A stretch of DNA of 64,000 bases, taken from positions 248,001-312,000 of the forward strand of contig NZ_JALGQE010000003.1 of NCBI RefSeq assembly GCF_022810405.1, given 5' to 3'. The notes beneath the pieces were generated by a model. The model was not told the origin of the DNA, did not search any database, and was given only the letters and a program-made list of their open reading frames with translations. The stretch is from Rhodococcus sp. ARC_M5 (lineage in GTDB: Bacteria; Actinomycetota; Actinomycetes; Mycobacteriales; Mycobacteriaceae). This document shows, one piece after another, positions 18,484 to 26,637 of the stretch; positions within the stretch are counted from its first letter, which is position 1, and each line of letters starts with the position of its first letter. Position numbers and translations under genes: made by a program.

Positions 18484-18582
18484 GTTCGGGGCTGCGTGGT
18501 GCGGGCCGGGTTGCGCACTACCGGCGACGACCGGCGGGATCCCGTCGACCGGCGGTCGTTGCGTGCAACCGTGCCCGGTGCA

Positions 18583-18600
18583 CGTCAAGATTGCGTCAAC
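18583..18600. repeat. 18-bp motif with GTCAA direct repeat, copy 1
   Basis: CGTCAAGATTGCGTCAAC contains GTCAA twice with 11-bp periodicity. An identical 18-mer lies at 21724-21741. This copy overlaps the 3' end of the small membrane protein gene. Confidence 0.6.
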
Positions 18601-19048
18601 GCCTCTGCCTGAGGATTTCGCGGCCGCCGTAGAACGCTGCGCTGGCCGCGAACATCCCCGCTACCAACAGCAGCCATCGCATTGCGTACGGCTCCTGTGT
18701 CTGACCCGTTGCGGCCTCGTACGTCTCACTTCCGTGGGCGAAGATCCCCGGTGCGAAGAGCAGCAGGCTCAAACCCGCCCCGAGCGCGGGGATGCGGACC
18801 GCGTTGACGAACCTGCCCAGACGAGCGACCAGCGTCCGGTCCAGCACGGCGTACAGCGGAAACAGGACGGCGTCGTGCACTACCGCCGCCCCGACGAACC
18901 ACAGACCGATGGACTGCCACCACACCTCGGTGTTCCACAGAGCAGGGAAGCCGATCGTCAGAACCACGGCACCGGCCAGGGCGAGGCAGCAGACCGTCAC
19001 CGCGAGATGCAACGGGCCGGCACCGTACCGCGCCCGAAATGTACTCAT
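18596..19048 (-). CDS. Four-helix membrane protein coupled to the molybdo-oxidoreductase
   Basis: The 150-aa protein has four hydrophobic segments (LHLAVTVCCLALAGAVVLTI, SIGLWFVGAAVVHDAVLFPL, IPALGAGLSLLLFAPGIF and MRWLLLVAGMFAASAAFYGG). I do not recognise a named family. Its start overlaps the stop of the upstream oxidoreductase gene by 4 bp (ATGA), so the two are probably translated together. It could be a membrane partner or quinone-side subunit of that enzyme, though nothing in the sequence proves this. Confidence 0.72.
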   Translation of the reverse strand: MSTFRARYGAGPLHLAVTVCCLALAGAVVLTIGFPALWNTEVWWQSIGLWFVGAAVVHDAVLFPLYAVLDRTLVARLGRFVNAVRIPALGAGLSLLLFAPGIFAHGSETYEAATGQTQEPYAMRWLLLVAGMFAASAAFYGGREILRQRR

Positions 19049-20292
19049 GCGTTCTCCTCGAAGAATTCGACGGATTCGATCCACTTGGTGGCATGCACAC
19101 CGGGTATCGCCGGCATCATGATGCGAGCGGGATAGCCGTGATCGAGAGACAGGTCGGCCCCGTTCACCCGAAGGGCGAGTAGCGAATCCGGGTGCATCAT
19201 CTGGTGTCCTCCGAACGTGACGCGATTGAACGACCCGACGGGTTCGAGCGATCGCACCTCACCGGTCTCGACGGCGTCGATACCCACGAGTGCCGCGAGA
19301 TCGCGCAGCGGCACACCGGTCCACGTCTGAACCGTCGACCAGCCTTCGACGCAGGAGATCGGCAGTTCGACGGTATGCAGATCCATCTGTTCGAGTTGGG
19401 CTCTGGTGAGTACTACCTCGGTGGCACCGGCCCGTACCGTGAGTCTCCACGAGTCGCCCGTCCGCGCCTCGTCGATGTCTGCCGCCAGGGCTGTGCGGTT
19501 GATCTGAAAATCGTTGGGCCCGTTGCCGTAGGACCGCCCGCGGGGGAGCAGGATCGCCGCATCGCGAAGAAAGCCGCCCGTCGTCTGTCCGGCGCTGAGG
19601 ACCGCCACGAACAGTGCGCTGCCGCCGACGAGAGTGAGCGCTCCGCGTCGGCTGATCGTCGCTGGTGTGGGATCGGTTGTGGCCAAACCTGATTCGTCGT
19701 CGGCGTCAGGAACCGTGTCGGCCACGCGAATGCGCATCAGTTCCATGAACGGTCTGGTTCTCAGTGCCGTGACCATGGTCGGAAACTTCAGCACCACGTG
19801 GGCGATGAAGCCGGCGATGAACACCCATGCACCCCAGTAGTGCGCGGTGTAGAAACTGAACCCGAAGAGGTAGTCGTACTGAATGTTCAGCACGCCGGTG
19901 ATGATCTCGAAGAGGATGCCGCCGACCAAGGCCAGCAACGATATCCGTTCGAGTAGGTGGGCGATGCTTCGAACCGGTGGCATCTCGATCAGTTTCGGGA
20001 TCACCGACCACAGCTTGGCCAGCACGATCGGCACCATGATCAGTCCGAGGCCCACGTGTAGGCCCTGGGTGAGTCGGTAGAACCAGACGGGTTCGGTCGG
20101 CCAGTCGAACGACGGTATGCGTAGCCACCCGGCGTCGCCCGGCATGGCCTGACCGAACTGGGGACCGTAGGCGGCCCACGAGATGAACCCGGTGATCGTC
20201 ACGATCGGTAGGACGACCAGCAGAACCGATGCGAGGACCGACGTGAACCAGACGCCGCGGATGGGGCTGCGAAACGTGGGAATTCGTTGCAT
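19045..20292 (-). CDS. Molybdopterin-dependent oxidoreductase with N-terminal cytochrome b-like membrane domain
   Basis: This 415-aa fusion starts with about five membrane helices holding well-spaced His residues (near 79, 112, 151 and 165), as in di-heme cytochrome b561-type domains. A second membrane span follows, led by a twin arginine (SRRGALTLVGGSALFVAVLS, about 214-233). The C-terminal sulfite-oxidase/YedY-like domain has the Mo-binding Cys in ELPISCVEGWSTVQTW (near 314). The layout suggests the molybdo-domain is exported by Tat and passes electrons to the membrane hemes. ATG 20292 has GGAGACGGGA upstream; the frame opens at a TTG 18 nt earlier. A TetR-type operator lies at 20313-20330. 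Confidence 0.85.
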   Translation of the reverse strand: MQRIPTFRSPIRGVWFTSVLASVLLVVLPIVTITGFISWAAYGPQFGQAMPGDAGWLRIPSFDWPTEPVWFYRLTQGLHVGLGLIMVPIVLAKLWSVIPKLIEMPPVRSIAHLLERISLLALVGGILFEIITGVLNIQYDYLFGFSFYTAHYWGAWVFIAGFIAHVVLKFPTMVTALRTRPFMELMRIRVADTVPDADDESGLATTDPTPATISRRGALTLVGGSALFVAVLSAGQTTGGFLRDAAILLPRGRSYGNGPNDFQINRTALAADIDEARTGDSWRLTVRAGATEVVLTRAQLEQMDLHTVELPISCVEGWSTVQTWTGVPLRDLAALVGIDAVETGEVRSLEPVGSFNRVTFGGHQMMHPDSLLALRVNGADLSLDHGYPARIMMPAIPGVHATKWIESVEFFEENA

Positions 20293-20312
20293 TCTGGTTC
20301 CCGTCTCCAATT

Positions 20313-20330
20313 TTGTACCCGCTAGTACAA
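20313..20330. promoter_or_regulatory. Putative TetR operator, site 1
   Basis: TTGTACCCGCTAGTACAA is an inverted repeat (TTGTAC and GTACAA around 6 bp) 20 bp upstream of the oxidoreductase start. It matches the site at 21674-21689 in 15 of 16 core positions, so the same regulator probably binds both. Confidence 0.75.
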
Positions 20331-20393
20331 ACTGTGAGGTCGAGGTTAGCGCACTTCGTGACCGACCGCCAGAGTTGATCCTGGTGTCGGTCC

Positions 20394-20996
20394 TCAGGTC
20401 GCACGGCTACGCAGCGCGGCAACTGCTGCCTGCAGCGTGTCGCGCAGTGGTTGTACGTCCCCCGCGATGCGCGCGATCAGCATGCCGCCCTGTAGAGATG
20501 CGATCAGGGCGGCGGCAGCCGCGGCGGGATCGGTCGCGACGTCGAGTTCGCCGCGGTCGAGCATGCGACGAAGCCCCTGCTCTAGCGGTTGCTCCCAGCG
20601 CCGGAACGCTGCGTGCAGAGCGGGAACGAACGCCGCGTCGTTCTTCAGTTCTGCGGCGAGCGAGCCGAGCGGGCACGAGAACGGGCCGCCTGGCTGCTCG
20701 TGGTTTCGTACGACCTCGGCGGCCCACGCGTCGATGTCCTCGATGCTGTCTATGTGGGCCAGCCGCGGCTGAGCGGCGAGAACGCGCTCGAGCTGGCGAG
20801 CGATGACAGCCTCGACCAGGTCCGACTTGTCGGAAAAGTAGTGATAGAGCTGCGACTTGCCGGTCTCGGACGCGGCGAGCACGTCGTCGAGAGTTGTTCC
20901 AGCGACACCGTGGTCGTACATCATCGATGCTGCGGCGTCGACGATCGCCGCTCTGGTTCGTCTGCCCTTGGCCGTTCTCGGTAGCTCCTTGCTCAC
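20394..20996 (-). CDS. TetR-family transcriptional regulator
   Basis: The 200-aa protein has an N-terminal TetR helix-turn-helix (TRAAIVDAAASMMYDHGVAG, TTLDDVLAASETGKSQLYHY and FSDKSDLVEAV) and a C-terminal ligand domain with a conserved FSCPLGSLAAEL, as in the LmrA/YxaF-like C-terminal family. The GTG start overlaps the methyltransferase stop (GTGA). Two matching inverted repeats, one before the methyltransferase-TetR pair and one before the oxidoreductase gene, indicate self-regulation plus control of the neighbouring unit. The inducer is unknown. Confidence 0.9.
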   Translation of the reverse strand: MSKELPRTAKGRRTRAAIVDAAASMMYDHGVAGTTLDDVLAASETGKSQLYHYFSDKSDLVEAVIARQLERVLAAQPRLAHIDSIEDIDAWAAEVVRNHEQPGGPFSCPLGSLAAELKNDAAFVPALHAAFRRWEQPLEQGLRRMLDRGELDVATDPAAAAAALIASLQGGMLIARIAGDVQPLRDTLQAAVAALRSRAT

Positions 20997-21664
20997 GGGT
21001 CTCCGGCTCCTCGGTCGATGCTGCGAACGGCGAGTTCCACGAACACTCGGCCGTTCAGTTCGATGGTTCGACGGGCCTGAAGGCCCGCGGTCACCGCCGA
21101 TGCGTACAGCGCACTCGCGCCGACGCTGGCCCAAGTGAACCATTCGCCCACCGAATCGCCGGTCTCCCATCGAACCATTCGGTTCCGATCGTCGACATCG
21201 GACGCGGACTCGACTTCGACGACTGCGGTCCCGTTCTCGTGCAACAGTGCTCGAACCGTCGCCAGCAGCGCGGCGGGATCGCCGCCGATGCCGATGTTGC
21301 CGTCTGCGAGCAGTACGTGGGACCACTGGCCCGCCCCGGGGAGTGCCGAGAATATGTCTTGTTCCACAGCGAATCCACCGCGGTGATTCGTCATCTCCAC
21401 AGCGACCGAGGACGTGTCGACCCCCAGGGCGGGCACTCCGGCACGGGTGAGCGCTTCGGTCAGACGTCCAGGCCCACAACCGAGGTCGAGGGTGGGGCCG
21501 GTGCAGAAGGCAATCGACGCCTCGTCCGCCCGGATGTCTTCGGCGGTGGAATGGCTTCCGCCCATCCAGCGCGCGATCGGAAGTGGAGTGCGGCGGCCGT
21601 CGCGGTCGGCCATCCACGCGGGCAGGCCTGCTCGACCGCGGCGATAGACGTCGTCTGCAATCAC
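20993..21664 (-). CDS. Class I SAM-dependent methyltransferase
   Basis: The 223-aa protein has the SAM-binding motif TLDLGCGPGRLTEALTRAGV, followed by LGVDTSSVAVEM and LLADGNIGIGGDPAALLATV (motif II and post II). The fold is that of small-molecule methyltransferases, with no visible clue to the acceptor. The GTG start at 21664 lies 10 bp from a putative TetR operator, and the stop overlaps the tetR gene, so expression is likely repressed together with it. From memory, homologs sit beside molybdopterin oxidoreductases in other nocardiae. Confidence 0.85.
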   Translation of the reverse strand: MIADDVYRRGRAGLPAWMADRDGRRTPLPIARWMGGSHSTAEDIRADEASIAFCTGPTLDLGCGPGRLTEALTRAGVPALGVDTSSVAVEMTNHRGGFAVEQDIFSALPGAGQWSHVLLADGNIGIGGDPAALLATVRALLHENGTAVVEVESASDVDDRNRMVRWETGDSVGEWFTWASVGASALYASAVTAGLQARRTIELNGRVFVELAVRSIDRGAGDP

Positions 21665-21673
21665 CCGGTCGAA

Positions 21674-21689
21674 TGTACCAGCTAGTACA
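21674..21689. promoter_or_regulatory. Putative TetR operator, site 2
   Basis: TGTACCAGCTAGTACA has TGTAC/GTACA arms around 6 bp and lies just upstream of the methyltransferase start. It is nearly identical to the site at 20313-20330. Confidence 0.75.
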
Positions 21690-21723
21690 GGGTGCGGCTC
21701 GGCATCAATTTTCGATGCACTGC

Positions 21724-21741
21724 CGTCAAGATTGCGTCAAC
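21724..21741. repeat. 18-bp motif with GTCAA direct repeat, copy 2
   Basis: Identical to 18583-18600 and in the same orientation. It lies 42 bp upstream of the start at 21783, where a response regulator could bind. Confidence 0.6.
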
Positions 21742-21782
21742 ACCCCTGTTCGACGCCACCGCCCGGCGCAAGACTTCTTCTC

Positions 21783-22241
21783 ATGACACTCCTCGACATG
21801 CTTCCGTCCCTCGGTGCCGCCTACGTTTCGCGGTGCGATCCTGCGCTCTGGCCGGCCGATACGCATTGCGTCTGCGGCCGCATCACGGTCGACGGCGTTG
21901 CGCTGGAGGATCTGGCCGATGCGCAGGGCACTCCGGTGCAGTGGGGCCGCATTCTGGTGACTCGGGTGCGGTCGGTGATCGCCGGCGAGGTGGGCGTCGA
22001 CGCCGAGTTCGGGGATCTGCTGCAGGCCGTGGTGGTCAACCGACATTCGGTGGGTCCGGTGGTCAAGGTCGATGTTCACGGCCCGGGTCGCCGTTGTGTG
22101 AGTCCGGTCGAGCTCCCGGCCGACCTGCGTGCGGGGGATGTAGTAGCGCTCGTGACCTCGCAGGTGCACGGCGGAGCCTGCGGTCGTTCCGCAGGCACCT
22201 CGCTCACATGCGGCGAAGCCGCTCATCCCAGCGAGCGGTAG
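21783..22241 (+). CDS. Conserved hypothetical protein
   Basis: The 152-aa frame begins MTLLDMLPSLGAAYVSRCDP, contains WPADTHCVCGRITVDGVAL and ends in a Gly/Ala/Cys-rich tail. No membrane segment or known motif is seen, and I do not recognise the family. The last 20 or so codons are written by an inverted repeat (22176-22196) that shares 15 bases with the dispersed repeat, so the original C-terminus may have been altered. The 3' end overlaps accD3 by 19 bp on the opposite strand. An in-frame start 51 bp upstream is less likely. Confidence 0.6.
   Translation: MTLLDMLPSLGAAYVSRCDPALWPADTHCVCGRITVDGVALEDLADAQGTPVQWGRILVTRVRSVIAGEVGVDAEFGDLLQAVVVNRHSVGPVVKVDVHGPGRRCVSPVELPADLRAGDVVALVTSQVHGGACGRSAGTSLTCGEAAHPSER
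22176..22196. repeat. Inverted repeat sharing the dispersed-repeat core
   Basis: GCCTGCGG and CCGCAGGC form an 8-bp stem with loop TCGTT. The 15 bases from 22182 match the first 15 bases of the 25-bp dispersed repeat. It lies within the 3' end of the hypothetical gene. Confidence 0.6.
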
Positions 22242-23707
22242 CGGCCGAGTCTGTTACGAGTCCGGGTAGCGGTGTCGACGGTCGACAAGCCGCGCAGTTC
22301 CCCGACGATGGCATCGGCGACTCGTGCGGAGAACGCAGCCGGTTCGTCGGCCGCGTCGGGAAGTTCGGGAACGATGGCGTCGACGATGCCATCGCGCAGT
22401 AGATCGACCGAGCGGATGCCCTGCGCCTCGGCCATGTCCGGGGCGTGCGCGGTGTCGCGGTGCACGATGGCACTGGCACCTTCGGGCGGAAGTGGTGCGA
22501 GCCAGGCATTCTGGGCGCACAGCACGCGATCGGCAGGCAGTAGCGCGAGCGCTCCGCCGCCGGTGCCCTGGCCGAGCAGCACCGACACCGTGGGAGTGTC
22601 GACGGTGACCAGATCCGAGATCGATCGCGCGATCTCCGGTGCCAGGCCGCCTTCCTCTGCCTCCTTGGACAGTGCTGCGCCGAATGTGTCGATGACGAGT
22701 ACCAGAGGTAGCCGAAGTTCCTCGGCCAGACGCATTCCCCGTCGAGCCTCGCGTAATGCCGCCGGACCCATGGTGGCGGTGGCGGTGCTGCTACTTCGGT
22801 CGTTGCCGAACAGCACGCAAGAGACACCACGGATACGGCACAGGGACAACAGAATCGAGGTGTCGGCCTCGCCCTGACCGGTGCCGCTGAGTGGAACGTG
22901 CTCGCTCGCAGCGTGTTCGATGAGTTGCCGAATGCCGGGGCGATCCGCGCGACGCGACGACTGCACCGAATGCCAGGCCGACTGCTCCGGTATCTCGGCC
23001 GGCTCATCGTCGGTGAGATCGGGCCACACCGTGGCGTCGACGATCACTCGGAGCGCACGGATCAACAGGTGGCGCAGTTGATCGACCGGCACCACCCCGT
23101 CGATCACGCCGTGCTGGTAGAGATTTTCGGCGGTCTGGACGCCGTCGGGAAATGGCTTGTCGTACAACGCCTGATAGACGCGTGGTCCGAGGAACCCGAT
23201 GAGTGCACCGGGTTCGGCAACGGTGACGTGAGCCAACGACCCCCAGGACGCGAACACTCCACCGGTCGTCGGATTGCGGAGATACACCAGGTACGGCAGG
23301 TGCGCCGCCTTGTGCGCGGTGACGGCGGAGGCGATCTTGACCATCTGCACGAAGGCCAACGTGCCCTCCTGCATGCGCGTGCCGCCGGAGGTGGGGGAGG
23401 CGATCAGCGGCAGTCCCTCGGCCGTGGCACGTTCGATCGCGGAGGTGATGCGCTCGGCCGCCGCGACACCGATCGATCCGGCGAGAAAGGCGAACTCGCA
23501 CGCGATGATCACCACGCGTCGACCGTCGATGGTGCCCTCGCCGGTGACCACCGACTCGTCGACGCCGCTCTTCTCACGAGCCTTGGCCAGGTCCCTCAGA
23601 TAGGACTCCCCAGGATGGACGTTCACAGGCGTGGAGTCCCACGACACGAACGATCCGCCGTCGAGAACGGAGTCGAGAATCTCGGCGGCGGATGTCCGTG
23701 GGCTCAT
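22223..23707 (-). CDS. accD3: Acyl-CoA carboxylase carboxyltransferase subunit AccD3
   Basis: The 494-aa protein joins beta-like and alpha-like carboxyltransferase halves in one chain. The N-half has the crotonase-fold oxyanion region SPTSGGTRMQEGT and VYLRNPTTGGVFASWGSLA. The C-half has VLFGNDRSSSTATATMGP, DTFGAALSKEAEEGGLAP and LLGQGTGGGALALLPADRV. It would move a carboxyl group from biotin to an acyl-CoA, working with a biotinylated alpha subunit encoded elsewhere. The location beside prrA homologs and near echA6 matches Rv0904c. A TAGGGT lies 6 nt before the ATG. Confidence 0.92.
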   Translation of the reverse strand: MSPRTSAAEILDSVLDGGSFVSWDSTPVNVHPGESYLRDLAKAREKSGVDESVVTGEGTIDGRRVVIIACEFAFLAGSIGVAAAERITSAIERATAEGLPLIASPTSGGTRMQEGTLAFVQMVKIASAVTAHKAAHLPYLVYLRNPTTGGVFASWGSLAHVTVAEPGALIGFLGPRVYQALYDKPFPDGVQTAENLYQHGVIDGVVPVDQLRHLLIRALRVIVDATVWPDLTDDEPAEIPEQSAWHSVQSSRRADRPGIRQLIEHAASEHVPLSGTGQGEADTSILLSLCRIRGVSCVLFGNDRSSSTATATMGPAALREARRGMRLAEELRLPLVLVIDTFGAALSKEAEEGGLAPEIARSISDLVTVDTPTVSVLLGQGTGGGALALLPADRVLCAQNAWLAPLPPEGASAIVHRDTAHAPDMAEAQGIRSVDLLRDGIVDAIVPELPDAADEPAAFSARVADAIVGELRGLSTVDTATRTRNRLGRYRSLG

Positions 23708-23713
23708 GGGAAA

Positions 23714-23719
23714 ACCCTA
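23714..23719 (-). promoter_or_regulatory. Putative -10 (TAGGGT) for leaderless accD3
   Basis: Minus-strand TAGGGT, 6 nt, then ATG 23707. Confidence 0.5.
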
Positions 23720-24916
23720 GCGAGAAAACGCTTCCTTCCACGAGACGGTCTTGCCGATACGAAGAATGGAACGTTGGTAGATCTTCGCTGCACCCATCGC
23801 CAAGATCGCGGTCGTGATCACCATCAGGACCGCCGAGCCGACGATCTGTACCGGCGAGGTCACGCCTGCGGCGATGCGCAACGGCATCATGATCGCGGAG
23901 AACGGTGGGATCCAGCTCAAGGTGTTGGCGAGGGTGCTCTCCGGATCACTGACGGAGTAGAACGCCGCGAAGAACATCGCCATGATCAGGATCAACAGAG
24001 GCATGGTCGTCGAGTTGACGTCCTCCTGTCGCGAGACCATCGACCCGCCGGCCGCGTAGAGCACCGCGAAGAAGGCGAAGCCCAAGATGAACCAGGCCAG
24101 CGTTGCCGCGAAGACGCTCACTGCGGCACCGGTGACGGTGAGAACACCAGTACCCAATCCTGCTCCCACACCGGCTATTCCGTACAGCGCAAGCTGTAGG
24201 ATGCCGACCGCACCGATGCCGAGGATCTTGCCCCAGAGCAATTGCAGGGGGCGGACGGTGGACAGCAGTAGTTCGACGACGCGTGACGACTTCTCCTCGA
24301 CGACGCCCATTGCGACATACATGCCGAATCCGATGATCTGGGCATAGAGCAGGAACACCGCTGACAGAGCGAGAGCTGTCCGCTGACCGGCCTCGGGGTC
24401 GGGCGGATCGATTGCGTCGACGGTGACCGTTGCGACACTTGTCGCTGCCCCGAGCTCGTTCTGATCGACACCCTGTTGCGCCAGCGCAGTATTCGTTGCC
24501 TGCGTTGCGACACTGCCTTCGACGACGGCGCGCAACGTGCCGGTCAGGTCGGACTCGGTGACGGCGGTGTATGCGCCTGCGGTTCCGTCCGGAACCAGGG
24601 CCACATCGAGATCTCCGGATTCGACGCCGCTGCGTGCGGCCGCCGCGTCGGCGACCTCGCGAACCTCGACCGGAGACCCGACGGCATCGCCGGTCGCTTC
24701 CACCACGGCCGCGATGGACTGGTCGCCGGCGATGCCGACGACGTCGCGCTCTTCGTCACCGCTGCCGGAGAAGATCGAGAACGCGATGATGCCGCCGACG
24801 ATGACGGCCAGGATGATCACGTTGCTGATGACGAAGCTCTTCTTCATCACCTGAACGGTGAACTCGCGCTTGGCTATCAACGACACTGCGCTGAAGGAGT
24901 TCAGTTGGGAGCTCAT
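23717..24916 (-). CDS. ABC-2 type permease (NatB-like)
   Basis: The 399-aa protein has one N-terminal TM helix (VISNVIILAVIVGGIIAFSI), a long extracytoplasmic domain (about 60-170) and five to six C-terminal helices with VVEEKSSRVVELLLSTVRPL, the ABC-2/NatB hallmark loop. It would form the export channel driven by the ATPase encoded just upstream; the start overlaps that gene's stop by 4 bp. Family members export Na+ or antimicrobial compounds; the substrate here is unknown. It is the last gene of the XRE-membrane protein-ABC operon. Confidence 0.9.
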   Translation of the reverse strand: MSSQLNSFSAVSLIAKREFTVQVMKKSFVISNVIILAVIVGGIIAFSIFSGSGDEERDVVGIAGDQSIAAVVEATGDAVGSPVEVREVADAAAARSGVESGDLDVALVPDGTAGAYTAVTESDLTGTLRAVVEGSVATQATNTALAQQGVDQNELGAATSVATVTVDAIDPPDPEAGQRTALALSAVFLLYAQIIGFGMYVAMGVVEEKSSRVVELLLSTVRPLQLLWGKILGIGAVGILQLALYGIAGVGAGLGTGVLTVTGAAVSVFAATLAWFILGFAFFAVLYAAGGSMVSRQEDVNSTTMPLLILIMAMFFAAFYSVSDPESTLANTLSWIPPFSAIMMPLRIAAGVTSPVQIVGSAVLMVITTAILAMGAAKIYQRSILRIGKTVSWKEAFSR

Positions 24917-25806
24917 GCCACTACCGCCTCTCGGAACAGGTCGCTCAGTGAAGGTTTCTGGATGGAGAAGTCGTGTACCGGACCGGTCGCCAGTGCGGCC
25001 CGGAGGATCTCCTGATCGTCGGCCCCGGGTGCCAGGCCGAGGACGGTGACGCCGTCACTGTGGCCGAGCGTGCTCACCCCGGCGATGCCCGACGCCCATC
25101 CGGGTGCGGCGTTCGGTGCATGGACGCGCAGTTGTGAATCTCCCGAGCCGCGTAGTTCGTCCACGGTCCCGACGGCCTTCATCGAGCCGGCGGCGATGAT
25201 GCCGACGCGGTCGCACAGGCGCTGCACCAGATCGAGTTGGTGGCTCGAGAACACCACCGGCACTCCGGCAGCAGCCTTTTCGCGCAGTACCTCGCTCATG
25301 ACGTCGACGGCGATCGGGTCGAGTCCGGAGAACGGCTCGTCCAACACGAGAACTGCGGGATCGTGCACCAGCGCGGCCGCCAGCTGCACACGCTGTTGGT
25401 TGCCCAGGCTCAATGCGTCGACGGTGTCGTTGACGCGCTGATCGATGCCGAGGCGTTCGGTCCAACGGATCACCGCAGCCTTGGCGTCCTTGGACGACAG
25501 TCCGTGCAGTTCGGCCATGTACGCCAATTGCGGGCCGACCTTCATCTTCGGATACAGGCCGCGCTCTTCGGGCATGTATCCGATGGTGCGACGGACATCG
25601 AGGTCGACGGGCTTGCCGCCCAACAGAACCTGGCCGGAATCTGCCGACAGAACTCCCAGTGCGATGCGCATCGTGGTGGTCTTGCCTGCACCGTTGCTGC
25701 CGACGAAGCCGAACAGTTCGCCCGGCCGGACGTCGAAACTCAGGTTGTCGAGGGCGATCTTGTCGCCGTATCTCTTCGAGACGGAGTCGATCGTGAGGGT
25801 GCTCAT
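24913..25806 (-). CDS. ABC transporter ATP-binding protein (NatA-like)
   Basis: The 297-aa ATPase has Walker A GSNGAGKTTTMRIALG, Q-loop region IGYMPEERGLYPKMKV, signature LSLGNQQRVQLAAAL, Walker B VLVLDEPFSGLDPIAV and the switch His in VVFSSHQLDLV. A C-terminal accessory domain of about 80 residues follows, as in DUF4162-type exporters. It pairs with the permease that overlaps its 3' end. In the operon it follows a small membrane protein and an XRE regulator. Confidence 0.93.
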   Translation of the reverse strand: MSTLTIDSVSKRYGDKIALDNLSFDVRPGELFGFVGSNGAGKTTTMRIALGVLSADSGQVLLGGKPVDLDVRRTIGYMPEERGLYPKMKVGPQLAYMAELHGLSSKDAKAAVIRWTERLGIDQRVNDTVDALSLGNQQRVQLAAALVHDPAVLVLDEPFSGLDPIAVDVMSEVLREKAAAGVPVVFSSHQLDLVQRLCDRVGIIAAGSMKAVGTVDELRGSGDSQLRVHAPNAAPGWASGIAGVSTLGHSDGVTVLGLAPGADDQEILRAALATGPVHDFSIQKPSLSDLFREAVVA

Positions 25807-25826
25807 GGTGCCCTTTCGGTCGGTGA

Positions 25827-26360
25827 TCAGAGGTCGTCTGGTTCGGGGTCAGGGGTGATCCACGCGAGAATCATTGCGGGGGAGCACCCGCCGGCCAGCA
25901 GAGCAGCGAGCGTCCACAAACCTCCGGCGTAAGCCAGGTTCTCGTTGTCGTACGCTCCCGACAGCACGATCAGGGCCAGAACCGCTACCATCACCAGGGC
26001 CTGAGTGACCGTGAGGCCGATCGAGCGTGCTTCGTTGCGCTGCTGCACTTCCCATTCGTCGAGCGCGCCTACCGGTGCATCGCTGTGGCGACGGGACACT
26101 GTTTGCAACATCGTCCACGTGACGAGAAACATCACGGTGGCCGGGATCCATGCGATCGGTGCCCACCGGGAAAACAGTGAACACACGGCAATCACCAACA
26201 GGATGAGCAAGGACGCCATCACGAAGACGGCGAGTATGCGTCGACGTTTCTGCGTGCGCCACTTCGGCAGCCAATGTCGGGTATTGGCATCGTTTTCCAG
26301 GAACCGCCGCGTGCGATAGGTCTGATAGCGGGTGAGGATGTCGGAGCCGGGCTTGTTCAT
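25827..26360 (-). CDS. Membrane protein in the XRE-ABC operon
   Basis: The 177-aa protein begins MNKPGSDILTRYQTYRTRRF and has four hydrophobic segments in two hairpins (ILAVFVMASLLILLVIAVCS with WIPATVMFLVTWTMLQTV; then TQALVMVAVLALIVLSGAY with GGLWTLAALLAGGCSPAM). The soluble N-terminus is strongly basic. I do not recognise a named family. ATG 26360 overlaps the XRE stop by 4 bp, and GAAGGA lies upstream. It may be an accessory part of the ABC exporter or its sensor; the frame open further upstream is not used. Confidence 0.78.
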   Translation of the reverse strand: MNKPGSDILTRYQTYRTRRFLENDANTRHWLPKWRTQKRRRILAVFVMASLLILLVIAVCSLFSRWAPIAWIPATVMFLVTWTMLQTVSRRHSDAPVGALDEWEVQQRNEARSIGLTVTQALVMVAVLALIVLSGAYDNENLAYAGGLWTLAALLAGGCSPAMILAWITPDPEPDDL

Positions 26361-26629
26361 CGATCCTTCTCCCTTCGGAAGAGTTCGGCCGAGAGTGGTC
26401 CGAGTTCGGTGCGCGAGAACACTGCTTCGATCGGCAGATCGAAGACGTCGCAGATGCGCATCGCGAGGTCGAGGCTCGGGTAGTGGTCCCCTCGTTCGAG
26501 GGCGCCCACCGTCTGGGGATTCACTTCGACGAGTTCGGCCAGTTGCGCGCGGCTCATCTTTCGTTCTGCCCGCAGAACACCCACCCTGTTGAAGATCGGG
26601 AGCGCGGTACCGCGCTTGACTGGGCTCAT
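26357..26629 (-). CDS. XRE-family helix-turn-helix regulator
   Basis: This 90-aa protein is one helix-turn-helix domain: RVGVLRAERKMSRAQLAELV, EVNPQTVGALERGDHYPS and LDLAMRICDVFDLPIEAVF. Proteins of this small class often sit ahead of membrane protein-ABC exporter operons and control them. The ATG is 8 nt from an AACACT hexamer spaced 17 bp from a perfect TTGACA, which gives the operon a clear promoter and a leaderless start. Confidence 0.9.
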   Translation of the reverse strand: MSPVKRGTALPIFNRVGVLRAERKMSRAQLAELVEVNPQTVGALERGDHYPSLDLAMRICDVFDLPIEAVFSRTELGPLSAELFRREKDR

Positions 26630-26637
26630 GACAATGA

